Position numbers and translations under genes: made by a program | NCBI GenBank assembly: GCA_032595675.1 | Contig: JAVQMD010000003.1 | Span: 124,001 to 188,000 of the forward strand | Origin: Candidatus Electrothrix rattekaaiensis | GTDB taxonomy: Bacteria > Desulfobacterota > Desulfobulbia > Desulfobulbales > Desulfobulbaceae | Direction of reading: 5' to 3' | DNA: 64,000 nt | The notes under the pieces: model-generated | Databases searched by the model: none | What the model saw: only the letters and a program-made list of their open reading frames with translations | Told to the model about the DNA's origin: nothing | Part shown: positions 37,185 through 46,310 of the stretch, piece by piece | Layout: each line of letters begins with the position of its first letter | How positions within the stretch are numbered: position 1 is the stretch's first letter

Positions 37185-38896
37185 TCTTTGCCGCCTTCCT
37201 TAGAGCTATTATAGCTATAACGCGCAAGAACCCGCTCCTTTTCTTCTTCCTTTTGCTGCTCTGTCCAACCGAGTTCGGTAGCCATGATAGAGGCGGCTTG
37301 CTCCAAGGCGGTCTCGTCAGGCTGACCAATGGTCCCTGCCCCGGTACGGCGAAAAAAGACATCATCCAGATGCATGGCCATTTCCTCCTGCACAGCGTAG
37401 AGGACGTCTACTGCAAGGGTGGCAAGTGCTGGTGAGAGGGGCAGCAGGAGCTCAGGCCGATCAGCAGCCAAGGCCATGACCCGATCAATCTCAGCCCCAT
37501 GATAACGAATCAGGTGACGGACACCATCGCCGGAAAGCCTCTCTTTATATTGTTCTTCCTTCTCTTGGATAAAGTCGGGCAGATCGGCAATATTACCCTC
37601 CAACAGGGGCGTCGAAACCGTACAACAGGGCCTTTTCTCTTCCGTGACCTTTTGCACTGCCAGGTTCATAGTCTTTTCCGCCATATTTCGGGCTGTGGTA
37701 AATTTAGCCCCCAAGGCGGTGATGAGCCCGGCTATCTCGTCCTTTGCCTGATGATCCACCAGCTGATATTCGCCGGTTCCCTGATATTTATCCTCTTCAA
37801 TCTTGCGGACGATCAGGGGATAGAGGCCGGTATAGGCATAATGCACATCCTGCCGGGTCAGATGCAGATCCGGCAGGGCCTCATTAATATCAACGAGAAA
37901 ATCATCAATATCTTTCTGTGTCACGTTGACCTGATCAAAGGTTCCCTTAAAGGGCACATTGGTGGTGCCGATAAGAGAACGTCCTCGCCAGGGAATGATG
38001 AAAAAATGGCGTCCGCCTCGGGTAACAAAGCCCTCGGTTTTTTCAGGGGTGGTCAGGGCTAAGGCATATTCCGAGTGAACCTGACGGGTAACCAAGTGTA
38101 CGCCACGGGCAAAGCCGGTGAGTTCTTTTTGCAGGCGGAGATGGAGATCCGGAACCGAACGATTCAGGGCCTGGGTTGCCGGACCTGCCGAATTGATGGT
38201 CAAGCGTGCCCGCATAGAAAACTGCTCGCCTGTCAGGGTATCGCGCACAGCTACGCCTTCAATCCTGCCCTGTGCTGTGATATACTGCTCCGCGTCCAAA
38301 TAATTGGCAATGGTCGCTCCGTTGCTGACAGCAGTCTTGAGAAAGGCCAGAGTCATTCGCTCGGAGCTGTGCATATGTGACTCAAAGAGAATCTGGGCAC
38401 CACTCAACCGACCAACACTGCTCAACTGGGGGGCCGCAGCCAAGGCCGCCTCAACATCAAGAAACCCACCCTGCGGCGGTTTCTGAGCAGGATTATCCAA
38501 CAAATTCTTCAGCCCGAAATGACAAAGGCCGTAAATTTTCATTGCTATTTTGAGAGCCCAAGCCCCCTTGGTCAAACTCAATCCATGCTCTGTCGGAATC
38601 AGAAAGGGTTTCCAGCTGACAAGATGGGGAGCAAGTTGCTGAAGAATCATCTGCTCGCGTCCTGACTCGCGTACCTTCCAGACCTGACCTTTGGGCAGGT
38701 AGCGAATACCGCCGTGGAGCAATTTCGAAGAGGCAGACGAGGTAAAACCGCCAAAATCCCGACGCTCAATCAGGGCCACGGAAAAACCGCGCAAAGCCGC
38801 ATCATGGGCAATACAGGCCCCGGTAATGCCGCCGCCGATAACCAAGATATCAAACTGCTGTTCCTTGAGTCGCTGAAGATGTTCACGTCGCCGCAT
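37181..38896 (-). CDS. glpD: FAD-dependent glycerol-3-phosphate dehydrogenase
   Basis: A 571-aa flavoenzyme that oxidises glycerol-3-phosphate to dihydroxyacetone phosphate and gives electrons to quinone. The FAD site ILVIGGGITGACIAHDAALRG is at about residues 15-35, followed by FTSSASSKLLHGGIRYL and FIIPWRGRSLIGTTN. The length is normal. It is oddly placed between glycosyltransferase genes and overlaps the GT4 gene by 4 bp. No glycerol kinase or uptake gene is near. Confidence 0.94.
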   Translation of the reverse strand: MRRREHLQRLKEQQFDILVIGGGITGACIAHDAALRGFSVALIERRDFGGFTSSASSKLLHGGIRYLPKGQVWKVRESGREQMILQQLAPHLVSWKPFLIPTEHGLSLTKGAWALKIAMKIYGLCHFGLKNLLDNPAQKPPQGGFLDVEAALAAAPQLSSVGRLSGAQILFESHMHSSERMTLAFLKTAVSNGATIANYLDAEQYITAQGRIEGVAVRDTLTGEQFSMRARLTINSAGPATQALNRSVPDLHLRLQKELTGFARGVHLVTRQVHSEYALALTTPEKTEGFVTRGGRHFFIIPWRGRSLIGTTNVPFKGTFDQVNVTQKDIDDFLVDINEALPDLHLTRQDVHYAYTGLYPLIVRKIEEDKYQGTGEYQLVDHQAKDEIAGLITALGAKFTTARNMAEKTMNLAVQKVTEEKRPCCTVSTPLLEGNIADLPDFIQEKEEQYKERLSGDGVRHLIRYHGAEIDRVMALAADRPELLLPLSPALATLAVDVLYAVQEEMAMHLDDVFFRRTGAGTIGQPDETALEQAASIMATELGWTEQQKEEEKERVLARYSYNSSKEGGKE

Positions 38897-38900
38897 ACAG

Positions 38901-39872
38901 TTACCTCATGTTACGCAGTTTTTTGCGCAACTTGTATTTTATTGCCAAGATGAGCTGCTGTAAGTGCTCACTCACACTGGGCTCTGCAACCCCAGCCAGC
39001 TCATGCCCAGACAGCTCGCTCCGTACCTGCTCCAGCTCATCGCGAAGCTCCAGCAAACGTTCTATTCCGGTTGAAGCGATCATTCTCGAACCTTCTGGCA
39101 GAGCAGCCAACAAATATTTACTGATCACCTCAACATCCTGCTGTCGCCCAGAAATTGCTGCCTCACCCAAGGTATTGCCATCATGGATACGGTAATACAG
39201 TAGTTGCTCATCAGCCACATAATGTACCTGATCAGGAAACGCCAACATCATTCTGAAAATATAATCATAATCATGGAGATAGCGAAGTGAGCAGAATTTC
39301 CCCACCCGCTGCACAGCTTCTGTGGTCATAAAAAGGTTGGAGGTGGTTACCATGAAATTACCCTTGAGAAACGCTGTGTACAGGTCTTCGCAGGCAAAAT
39401 ACCAGTCCCGGTTTTTTCGATGCCAGCTATTCCAACCAAACTCAGGGTCCGTAAACACGGTGCCTGCATCGGAAATAGGAATCACATCAGTAAAAAGACA
39501 GGCCGCATTGCTTGCCTGCTGATGCGCCACAAGCTTTTCCAGCCGATCCTGAGCATAAATATCATCAGAATTGAGGATCGTGATATACTCTCCCTGAGCC
39601 AAGCTCATCCCCCGATTAATGGTATTAAAGGCATCCTGATTTTCCTGATAATAATACGTCAGGCGAGGATCGGTATACGCCTTGACTATGGTGCCGGTCT
39701 CATCGGTTGACCCGTCATCAACAACAATCAGCTCCAGATTTTCCCAGGTCTGATGAAGAACAGAATCCACAGCCGCTCCGATAAACCGCTCATGATTATA
39801 GGCAGGGATAACAACAGAAATACGTTTCTTTTTTTCCATAAGGCAGTACACAGCTTTTATTTTGTCCCGCAT
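38901..39872 (-). CDS. Glycosyltransferase family 2
   Basis: A GT-A-fold enzyme of 312-323 aa: ISVVIPAYNHERFIGAAVDSVLHQT, then VVDDGSTDET for the nucleotide site and ILNSDDIY as the DXD-like metal motif. A helical C-terminal tail follows. Two in-frame starts, 39872 and 39839, both lack a clear ribosome binding site; the latter fits the family start better. It is the first gene of the minus-strand polysaccharide/glpD cluster, 4 bp before glpD. Confidence 0.9.
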   Translation of the reverse strand: MRDKIKAVYCLMEKKKRISVVIPAYNHERFIGAAVDSVLHQTWENLELIVVDDGSTDETGTIVKAYTDPRLTYYYQENQDAFNTINRGMSLAQGEYITILNSDDIYAQDRLEKLVAHQQASNAACLFTDVIPISDAGTVFTDPEFGWNSWHRKNRDWYFACEDLYTAFLKGNFMVTTSNLFMTTEAVQRVGKFCSLRYLHDYDYIFRMMLAFPDQVHYVADEQLLYYRIHDGNTLGEAAISGRQQDVEVISKYLLAALPEGSRMIASTGIERLLELRDELEQVRSELSGHELAGVAEPSVSEHLQQLILAIKYKLRKKLRNMR

Positions 39873-40106
39873 GACGAATTCCCAAAAATGTTAGCAGAAG
39901 GTATCATAACCGGCTGCTTCTGTCAAAAGTCAATATCTTGCGGAGCAAAGCTTCTGCGCTCCTTTTTCTTCTTATTGACTTCGCAATACGCTTCCTTTAC
40001 AGTATCTGTTGTACTTTCCTTTTATCGAAAGTCGTGAAGAAATAGAGTGTCGGCAAAGACATCTGCTCTCTTGACTTCGCCCCGTAACCAATATGTTATA
40101 TAAAAA

Positions 40107-40125
40107 TGGTCAGCAAAGCTGACCA
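40107..40125. promoter_or_regulatory. Perfect 8-bp inverted repeat before the REC-HisKA gene
   Basis: TGGTCAGC, AAA, GCTGACCA. It lies 64 bp before the response-regulator gene. It could be an operator or the end of a transcript; there is no T-run directly behind it. Confidence 0.45.
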
Positions 40126-40156
40126 AATAACCGGCTAATTTTCATTTTTTGTTATT

Positions 40157-40173
40157 CCGGCCCGCCGGGCCGG
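40157..40173. promoter_or_regulatory. GC-only hairpin next to the REC-HisKA start
   Basis: CCGGCCC, GCC, GGGCCGG, a perfect 7-bp stem ending 15 nt before the ATG at 40189. It may limit ribosome access. The flanking TTTTTTG and GGGATGGG blocks recur at 41801-41833 before cysK. Confidence 0.5.
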
Positions 40174-40188
40174 GATGGGTATTATATA

Positions 40189-40806
40189 ATGAAACTTCTC
40201 ATCGCGGACGACGAGCTGTCAACCAGAACCTTACTCAGGACTTGTATGACAAAATGGGGATATACTGTTGTCGAGGCCGGAGACGGCCTTGAGGCGATGA
40301 CCTTTCTGCGCAGCCAAGATCCGCCTCGAATAGCGGTGTTGGATTGGATGATGCCCGGTCTTGACGGGGTTGAAATTTGCTCCCGGCTTCAGGAAAAACC
40401 GAATGAACAGCTGACCTATACGATTCTCCTCACCTGCAAATCAGATAAAGAGGATGCCATCCATGCCCTTGACCAAGGGGCTCATGATTTTCTGAGCAAG
40501 CCGGTGCATATAGGTGAGCTGCATAGCCGTATAGCGGTGGGGAAACGCTTGGTGGAGGCTAATGATCGCCTGCTCGAACTTGATCATCTTAAAGATCGTT
40601 TTCTTCAGATGGCAGCCCATGACCTCAAAAATCCTTTGGGATTCATCATCTCCATGTCTGAACTGCTGACCGATAAAGATTTCCCTGAAGTACACCAAGA
40701 TCAGGATAAACACCTTGGTGCTATCCATGATGCTGCTTCAAAAATGCTGGGGCAGGTCAATAATCTTCTGAAGGTATCGACGGTTAAAAATGAAGAGACA
40801 AGCTGA
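40189..40806 (+). CDS. Response regulator receiver fused to a HisKA domain without ATPase
   Basis: A 205-aa protein. REC domain 1-120: acidic ADDE at 6-9, phosphoacceptor Asp in VLDWMMPG near 55, LLTC, and Lys in LSKPV near 105. A short coiled helix follows, then a HisKA dimerisation domain (about 138-200) with the H-box MAAHDLKNPLGF. The protein stops there; no HATPase_c domain follows before the convergent cysK. It could be a phosphotransfer protein needing a kinase in trans, or a truncated hybrid kinase. Confidence 0.88.
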   Translation: MKLLIADDELSTRTLLRTCMTKWGYTVVEAGDGLEAMTFLRSQDPPRIAVLDWMMPGLDGVEICSRLQEKPNEQLTYTILLTCKSDKEDAIHALDQGAHDFLSKPVHIGELHSRIAVGKRLVEANDRLLELDHLKDRFLQMAAHDLKNPLGFIISMSELLTDKDFPEVHQDQDKHLGAIHDAASKMLGQVNNLLKVSTVKNEETS

Positions 40807-40858
40807 AACGCGCAGACCTTCCGGCCTCTCTTCTCTCTCAGAGAAATAATCAGGCTGC

Positions 40859-41785
40859 TCAGGTGGGTTCCATCAGCTCTGTGCTCAGATACCGCTCACC
40901 CGTATCCGGGAGTATGACCACGATCCGCTTTCCTTGATTCTCCGCCCTGCCCCCGATTTCCAGAGCCGCCGCCGCAGCTGCACCCGAGGATATCCCGCAA
41001 AGAATGCCCTCTGTTCGAGCAAGGCAACGGGCTGCCTGGAAAGCCTCCTCATTGCTGACCTGCACCACCTCATCAATAAGCGTCTGATCCAAATTTTCCG
41101 GCACAAAACCGGCCCCGATCCCCTGAATTTTATGCGGCCCCGGCTTGCCGCCGGACAACACCGGTGAATCAGCAGGCTCCACAGCCACAACCTGAATCTG
41201 CGGATTCTGCTCTTTTAAAAAACGTCCTGTCCCGGTGATAGTTCCGCCGGTCCCTACCCCGGCAACGAGGATATCCACGGTGCCGTCGGTCTGCTCCCAA
41301 ATCTCCAGGCCGGTTGTCCGCTGATGCATGGCCGGATTGGCAGGATTGGCAAACTGGTTGGGCATCCAGCTCGGTGCATTCTCCTCCAGTAACTCCTCAG
41401 CACGGGCAATGGCACCCTTCATGCCCCCTGATCCGGGTGTCAGGACAAGCTCCGCCCCGAGATAGGCAAGGAGCTGCCGCCGTTCCACGCTCATGGTCTC
41501 CGGCATGGTCAGGATCAGCCTGTAGCCACGGGCGGCACAGACAAAGGCCAGCCCTATCCCGGTGTTTCCCGAGGTCGGCTCAATAACAGTGGTCTTCGGG
41601 GTAAGCAGACCGTCCGCCTCTGCCGCATCCAGCATAGCCACGGCAATACGATCTTTCACACTGCCCAGAGGGTTGGAGGATTCCAGCTTTGCCACGATCT
41701 CTGCTGCACAGCCTGCCCCAATCCTGCCCAGACGAACCAAAGGGGTATTGCCCACGCTCTCTGCCAGATTTGCATAAATCTGCAT
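40859..41785 (-). CDS. cysK: Cysteine synthase (O-acetylserine sulfhydrylase)
   Basis: A 308-aa PLP enzyme that makes cysteine from O-acetylserine and sulfide. The PLP Lys lies in NPLGSVKDR near residue 43, the substrate loop in TSGNTGIG, and the phosphate-binding [13 protein letters not shown] and C-terminal [11 protein letters not shown] are present. ATG at 41785 has AAGGAAG upstream; an ATG 19 codons earlier overlaps the preceding gene and is less likely. It lies 50 bp after the unassigned gene at 41835-43172. Confidence 0.95.
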   Translation of the reverse strand: MQIYANLAESVGNTPLVRLGRIGAGCAAEIVAKLESSNPLGSVKDRIAVAMLDAAEADGLLTPKTTVIEPTSGNTGIGLAFVCAARGYRLILTMPETMSVERRQLLAYLGAELVLTPGSGGMKGAIARAEELLEENAPSWMPNQFANPANPAMHQRTTGLEIWEQTDGTVDILVAGVGTGGTITGTGRFLKEQNPQIQVVAVEPADSPVLSGGKPGPHKIQGIGAGFVPENLDQTLIDEVVQVSNEEAFQAARCLARTEGILCGISSGAAAAAALEIGGRAENQGKRIVVILPDTGERYLSTELMEPT

Positions 41786-41834
41786 CTTCCTTCCCTCGCT
41801 TTTTTTGTCCCGCCCCAGAGGACTGGGATGGGCG

Positions 41835-43172
41835 TTATTCATTAAAAATCAGAACCGGACTGAAGCCGTATCCGGCCATATTATTGTCACCGAAATGAAT
41901 CTTGTACGATTTCCGCCCTGCCTGATCTTGCTGCACATGCCCTATTCGTGCCATAGGCACGGTTATTGTCTGCTCGTTATGCCGAGCAGTCATAAATCGT
42001 AACTCGACGATCTTTTCCTGTCCGTCATCGGTGACAAAGGTTGTATAGTCCACCTTTTTCTGGGCAATATATTCGTCCAGCACATCGGCCAGCTTGTCTA
42101 ATACCTCCTCTGACGGCGAAAGGAAGAGACGATGGCCAGCAGCCCCCCATTTATGCTTCCAAACATAATCATCATAGGCCAGAATACCCTGGCGAAAAGC
42201 AGAGGCTGCCTCAGACAATTCATAACTGACGGGATTCAAGGGATGGTCAATATACGGAGCAAGCCGCTTGGAGACGAGAAATTGTTTGATGGGGTGATTG
42301 ACCAGCTGCAACTCTTCATAGACTTTATCAAAACGAAACTGCCAAGAAGACCCTTCCGGGTAGTTTTCCAGAAACAGGGCATCCGGCAAATTAACCCGGC
42401 TGTACAGGCGGGTTATCCTCACCGGCTGACCGGCAGAGTCGGTATAGTACAGCCCGCTGTCCTGCTCAAAAAAATCCTCCATATCCACAATATCAACAGG
42501 AAGGCCAAGCTCTTTCTGCGTGGCATAGAACTCAAAATTGGTTTTTTGCTCCTGCACCTTCCTGTCCGTGAGTACAACCCGCTCACCCTGCTCGCCCCCC
42601 AATATTTTCCGATAGAGTCCCAGGAAATCATTCCAGCCCTTGTGCAGGCCGTCGGCAAAGAGAAAAGCCTTCTCAGTCTGCTCAACATCAGAAAGATGCT
42701 GCAACAGCATCCTGTTGAGCAAAGCAGCACTGATGGGATAGGTGGCAACAGCCTGGGATTCAATATTGCGCAGCCCCTTATCGGTTACCGCCATATCAAA
42801 GCTGCCCATCGAAAAACCGCCGCCCTGTTCCGTGGGTAGAAGATTTTCCTCTTGCGGGGCAAAACCGTTGGGAGGCTGAAAAGCAGGCAAGCGATCGTTG
42901 GTTGCTTCCTGTTCAATCGCGGCGATGAATTGATTAAAACTCCGGGCCAGGGTTGCGCTGATGCCGACAAAATAATTGGCAATCCGCATTCTGCCGCCGT
43001 TCTCCAGCCCATTGAGAAAGTGGTATTTCCGGGAAAAAGTATCCACCATTTCCTGATATACGGCATCGGGAATACGCTGAAGAAAGACATCCTGCTGCCC
43101 AGTGGTGCCTACAGTGCCTCTGACACAATCCGCTTCTTTTACTCTTTGATTCTGATCTATTATGACTGACAT
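41835..43172 (-). CDS. Unassigned 445-aa protein (possible ATP-grasp relative)
   Basis: A soluble protein with no signal peptide or membrane segment. The start at 43172 ([15 protein letters not shown]) is preferred over 43256, which lies in the palindromic-repeat region. The middle has [22 protein letters not shown] followed by [13 protein letters not shown], an alternating pattern seen in glutathionylspermidine-synthase-like and other ATP-grasp proteins. The [18 protein letters not shown] segment and an [17 protein letters not shown]-terminus are also notable. I cannot assign a function. It is transcribed toward cysK with a 49-bp gap. Confidence 0.6.
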   Translation of the reverse strand: MSVIIDQNQRVKEADCVRGTVGTTGQQDVFLQRIPDAVYQEMVDTFSRKYHFLNGLENGGRMRIANYFVGISATLARSFNQFIAAIEQEATNDRLPAFQPPNGFAPQEENLLPTEQGGGFSMGSFDMAVTDKGLRNIESQAVATYPISAALLNRMLLQHLSDVEQTEKAFLFADGLHKGWNDFLGLYRKILGGEQGERVVLTDRKVQEQKTNFEFYATQKELGLPVDIVDMEDFFEQDSGLYYTDSAGQPVRITRLYSRVNLPDALFLENYPEGSSWQFRFDKVYEELQLVNHPIKQFLVSKRLAPYIDHPLNPVSYELSEAASAFRQGILAYDDYVWKHKWGAAGHRLFLSPSEEVLDKLADVLDEYIAQKKVDYTTFVTDDGQEKIVELRFMTARHNEQTITVPMARIGHVQQDQAGRKSYKIHFGDNNMAGYGFSPVLIFNE

Positions 43173-43200
43173 AGTATTTCTGATAAGAATATGCAGGGCG

Positions 43201-43272
43201 TGTAGGGGCGAATCCCTGTGTTCGCCCTTGATTCCATGCAATAAATGGGCAGGCACAGGGGCCTCCCCCTAC
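43201..43272. repeat. Dispersed palindromic repeat, copy 3
   Basis: TGTAGGGGCGAATCCCTGTG, then TTCGCCC, a central ATGGGCAGGCACAGGGGCC arm and CCCCCTAC. Almost the same as copy 1 at 12755. Lies between the M20 peptidase gene and the unassigned gene. Confidence 0.9.
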
Positions 43273-43301
43273 GATCCTGCACTGGAAAAAAATTTTGCTT
43301 T

Positions 43302-44450
43302 TCAATTTTGAGCAAGAGCCAATACCAAGGCAGTTAAATTGCTCATATCCTCAAGACTGACCTGCTCATCTGTGGAATGAACATGGGTCATGCCGGTGGC
43401 AATAATGGCGGTGGGCAGACCACAGCCGTTAAAGATATTGGCATCACTGCCGCCGCCAGCAATCTCATGCTCCATAGGGATATTGATACGGGCTGCCGCC
43501 GCATCAAGCCGTTGCAGAACCGCATCCTCTGCCGAGAGCTGCATGGCCGGGAAATCCTGTTCCGCCCGAAAATCAAGCTCGGGTAGGCCACGAGCCTTGC
43601 CTGAAGGATCGCTCCATTCCTCAATAACGCCACGAAAGGCCTGCTCAATTTCAGCGGTCAGGCGATCCAATTTTTCCGGGGAATGACTACGCACTTCACC
43701 CACAATCACCACCTCTTCGGCAACAATATTAGAGGCTGCCCCGCCATGAATGGTGCCAAAGTTGGCTGTGGTTTCTTCATCAATCCTGCCGCAAGGAGCG
43801 ACAGCAAGGGCCTTGCCAGCTAAAACAATGGCATTAATGCCCTGCTCCGGGCTTAAACCGGCATGAGCCGCCACACCCTTGACGGTGATATAGAGCCGGT
43901 TGGATGCCGGTGCCCCAACAATTACCCTGCCGAATCCGGTGGAATCAAGGGCATAGCCCATCCTGGCCCGAACATGTTCAGGATTCAAGGCCTTGGCCCC
44001 GAGCAGCCCGATCTCTTCGCAGGTGGTGAAAACAAAGTCCATCGGCGCATGGGAAAGTTTGTTTTCCTGCAGCACGGTCAGGGCCTCGATCATGGCGGCA
44101 ATGCCGGATTTATCGTCACTACCCAGGATGGTGTCGCCCAGGCTGGTAAAGATATCATCTTTGCGCACCACTTTGATGCCGATGCAGGGTTCCACCGTAT
44201 CGAGGTGGCAGTTAAAAAACAAGGGTTCCAGCTGTGGATCACCTGCAAAACGAAAGATCAGGTTACCGCATTCCGAACCGGTTTGCGTGGCAGAATCATC
44301 TTCAAAGGGAGGGTCTGCACCAAGAGCGCAGAGCAGCTCCGTGACCAGAGCAGCCATGCGCCCTTCCTTGCGGGAGGGGCTGTCGGTTTCACAAAGGCGA
44401 ATAAAGGTCTGGGCAAGTCGTTCCTGGTTGATCAGTTCGTGCAACTGCAT
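43302..44450 (-). CDS. M20-family metallopeptidase (PepT-like)
   Basis: A 382-aa zinc exopeptidase. The metal ligands are visible: FFNCHLDTVEP (His-x-Asp), LGSDDKSGIAAMIEAL with the bridging Asp, TTCEEIGLLGAK with the catalytic Glu pair, ALDSTGFG, and a C-terminal His in THVHSTDE. A dimerisation domain spans about 180-290. The family removes N-terminal residues from small peptides in the cytoplasm. It is 12 bp downstream of the Uma2 gene. The exact substrate is not known. Confidence 0.88.
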   Translation of the reverse strand: MQLHELINQERLAQTFIRLCETDSPSRKEGRMAALVTELLCALGADPPFEDDSATQTGSECGNLIFRFAGDPQLEPLFFNCHLDTVEPCIGIKVVRKDDIFTSLGDTILGSDDKSGIAAMIEALTVLQENKLSHAPMDFVFTTCEEIGLLGAKALNPEHVRARMGYALDSTGFGRVIVGAPASNRLYITVKGVAAHAGLSPEQGINAIVLAGKALAVAPCGRIDEETTANFGTIHGGAASNIVAEEVVIVGEVRSHSPEKLDRLTAEIEQAFRGVIEEWSDPSGKARGLPELDFRAEQDFPAMQLSAEDAVLQRLDAAAARINIPMEHEIAGGGSDANIFNGCGLPTAIIATGMTHVHSTDEQVSLEDMSNLTALVLALAQN

Positions 44451-44462
44451 TATTTTCTGTCC

Positions 44463-44930
44463 TTACAGGTTTTGCGCATCAGGGGCGAACACGCTTTGTT
44501 CGATTTCTCCGACATGACTGTAGGTCGTGATTTTGCCATCCTCGTACACCACCCAAACCTCCTGGGCTCCCTTAGCCAGATAAAGATTCACTTTGCCCGT
44601 GATTTCTACTTTGGAGTTTGACGGGGAAACAATCTCAATGCAGATTTCCGGGGCCTTGGGGTACGGGGTTTCGTAGGCAAAGGTGCGGATGAACTCATCT
44701 GAGGCCCAGGCCACATCAGCTACCTTGACACCTTCCGAGGTTTGAACAGAGCACTCTGTGATCACCTCACCGTTGGGCAGTTTGTTGATGAGATTGGCTG
44801 CCATACGGCCCTGAATGCGTCCATGCTGATTAGACGCCGGAGTCATGAGGATTTTGCCGAAGCGATTCAGCTCAATCTTGAAGGGAAGATTCTGCAAAAA
44901 GGGATTACGTATGACTTCAGCCCATTCCAT
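44463..44930 (-). CDS. Uma2-family (DUF820) putative endonuclease
   Basis: A 155-aa protein with the Uma2/DUF820 restriction-endonuclease-like core: VADVAWASDEFI with the Asp, PEICIEIVSPSNSK with the Glu-x-x-Ser pattern, and KVNLYLAKGAQEVWVVYEDGKI. Such genes occur in many copies in cyanobacteria and some other bacteria, often with mobile DNA; their role is unknown. Its length is slightly short at the N-terminus. It may be co-transcribed with the M20 peptidase gene. Confidence 0.87.
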   Translation of the reverse strand: MEWAEVIRNPFLQNLPFKIELNRFGKILMTPASNQHGRIQGRMAANLINKLPNGEVITECSVQTSEGVKVADVAWASDEFIRTFAYETPYPKAPEICIEIVSPSNSKVEITGKVNLYLAKGAQEVWVVYEDGKITTYSHVGEIEQSVFAPDAQNL

Positions 44931-45096
44931 GATGCATTACCAAGGATATTTTTGATGTCCAATTATTGCGGATAATTTCTACTATAGCATAAAAAAAATC
45001 AAAAGACAGGAGACTTTCCTTTCCTATCAGCCCCAATATGTATTACCCTGAAATCCACTTATAATCCCTGTGATACAAAAAATAAGAGAGTCCCAT

Positions 45097-45732
45097 ATGC
45101 CCCCCTCTTCACTCTATAATATACCTGAAGGTACCCCGGAGATACACCTCATCCCGGCTCAAACCGTGTCAGATGCAATCATAGCCAGCGTTCTGGCAAT
45201 TGCTTGTAAGATTCCGGCCTACTGTCTTCTTTGGTTTATTTTCTTCATGTCGCTGTCCGGCTTTCTTGTTGGCTGCGTCAATATTATCGGACATGAGAAT
45301 GCATATCAAATGGCCTTAGCTTTCCAGGAATCCATTCTACCTGGGAAAACGACGATAACATTAGATGATCTGGAGCCTTTCTTCCCCTCTATTCTCTCTA
45401 CACTCGTAGTGCTATCAATTATTTTTGAAACATTATTCTGGTATGTAACAAGGAACAACGAGATAGAAGAGATGTGCAAAGAGTTTCATCGACGCCTTCA
45501 ACGCAATTCTATCCTGATCGGAGGTGCATACGTAGTGGCTGTCATCTTGGCAATTGCCACGAGTCCTTTGGTCGACTACCCCGAAGGGGTCACTATCATG
45601 TCGATACCAGCTGGTTTTGCAGGCCTATATATCGTAGCACTTATAGCAAATGTGTTCTTTGTGATCATTGACACCTTTGCTCACCAGCTACTGTGGCACG
45701 CAGGAGTGGTGTTTCGCAAGAGATTCTTTTGA
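45097..45732 (+). CDS. Multi-pass membrane protein of unknown function
   Basis: A 211-aa protein with about four membrane segments (about 30-60, 90-120, 140-160, 165-195) and short charged loops. The ATG at 45097 has GAGAG upstream; a GTG at 45070 would add nine residues. I recognise no family. It stands alone between the Uma2 gene and the long 21-nt array, and its 3' flank begins the direct repeat that brackets the array. Confidence 0.6.
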   Translation: MPPSSLYNIPEGTPEIHLIPAQTVSDAIIASVLAIACKIPAYCLLWFIFFMSLSGFLVGCVNIIGHENAYQMALAFQESILPGKTTITLDDLEPFFPSILSTLVVLSIIFETLFWYVTRNNEIEEMCKEFHRRLQRNSILIGGAYVVAVILAIATSPLVDYPEGVTIMSIPAGFAGLYIVALIANVFFVIIDTFAHQLLWHAGVVFRKRFF

Positions 45733-45744
45733 TTATGCGGGAGC

Positions 45745-45796
45745 TTTCCAGCCTTACTGCCCTTGGTGATGTCCCGGCCCGGATGTTCTGATAGGG
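45745..45796. repeat. Flanking direct repeat, copy a
   Basis: Core ACTGCCCTTGGTGATGTCCC (45756-45775) followed by a GGATGTTCTGATAGGG tail. It matches 46311-46363 with few changes and stands just left of the 21-nt array. A shorter relative is at 46708-46735. Confidence 0.85.
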
Positions 45797-45807
45797 CCTC
45801 CCTCTGT

Positions 45808-46246
45808 GCGGAATCATTCCGCAGGATCGCAGCGTCATCCTTTTCTTGTGCAGAACGATTCTTCGGCGGTGCTGAACCGTCCTCATCTATCGCGGCAGCA
45901 TTCTACAGCGTTGCAGAACCATTCTTCGACAGCGCAGAGGGGTTCTGACCTTGTGCAGAATGCTTCCACACTGCCGCAGAGGCATTCGACACCGTTGCAG
46001 GATCGTCCTGACCTGTCGCAGGATCATGCGGCGGCGTTGCAGAACCACTCGTACCTGTTGCAGAATCGTTCCGAGGCAGGGAACCATGACGCTACGCAAT
46101 ATTTTTGTCATCATTCGGTAGTATTTCGTCATGATTCGACACAAATTAGTCATCCTTCATAAGGAGATGATCATTATCCCCCGGTGACGCAGAACAATCC
46201 CCTTGTGACGAGGCATCATCCCTCGGTGACGAGACATGCTCGCCCT
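45808..46246. repeat. Degenerate tandem array with exact 21-nt period (about 21 units)
   Basis: The first unit is at 45808 and the phase is kept every 21 nt up to about 46246. Typical units read GCAGAACCATTCTTCGACAGC or GCAGGATCATGCGGCGGCGTT. Best-conserved positions are GCAG at 1-4 and an AT-C block around 8-12. Units near 46100-46165 change to GTCATCATTCG forms and the last ones to GTGACGAGGCATC forms. Because 21 is divisible by 3, both strands have long frames (45806-46162 plus, 45887-46153 minus) encoding heptapeptide repeats. No CRISPR-like repeat/spacer structure. Confidence 0.9.
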
Positions 46247-46310
46247 CATTCAAATATAGATTTTTCTATTTTTGCACGTTGAAAACCGGGTGCGGAGGGC
46301 AAGGCGGAAA

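Noticed and set aside
45808-46246. CRISPR array
   Set aside because: Units are contiguous and all degenerate at the same level; there is no constant repeat with unique spacers and no cas gene.
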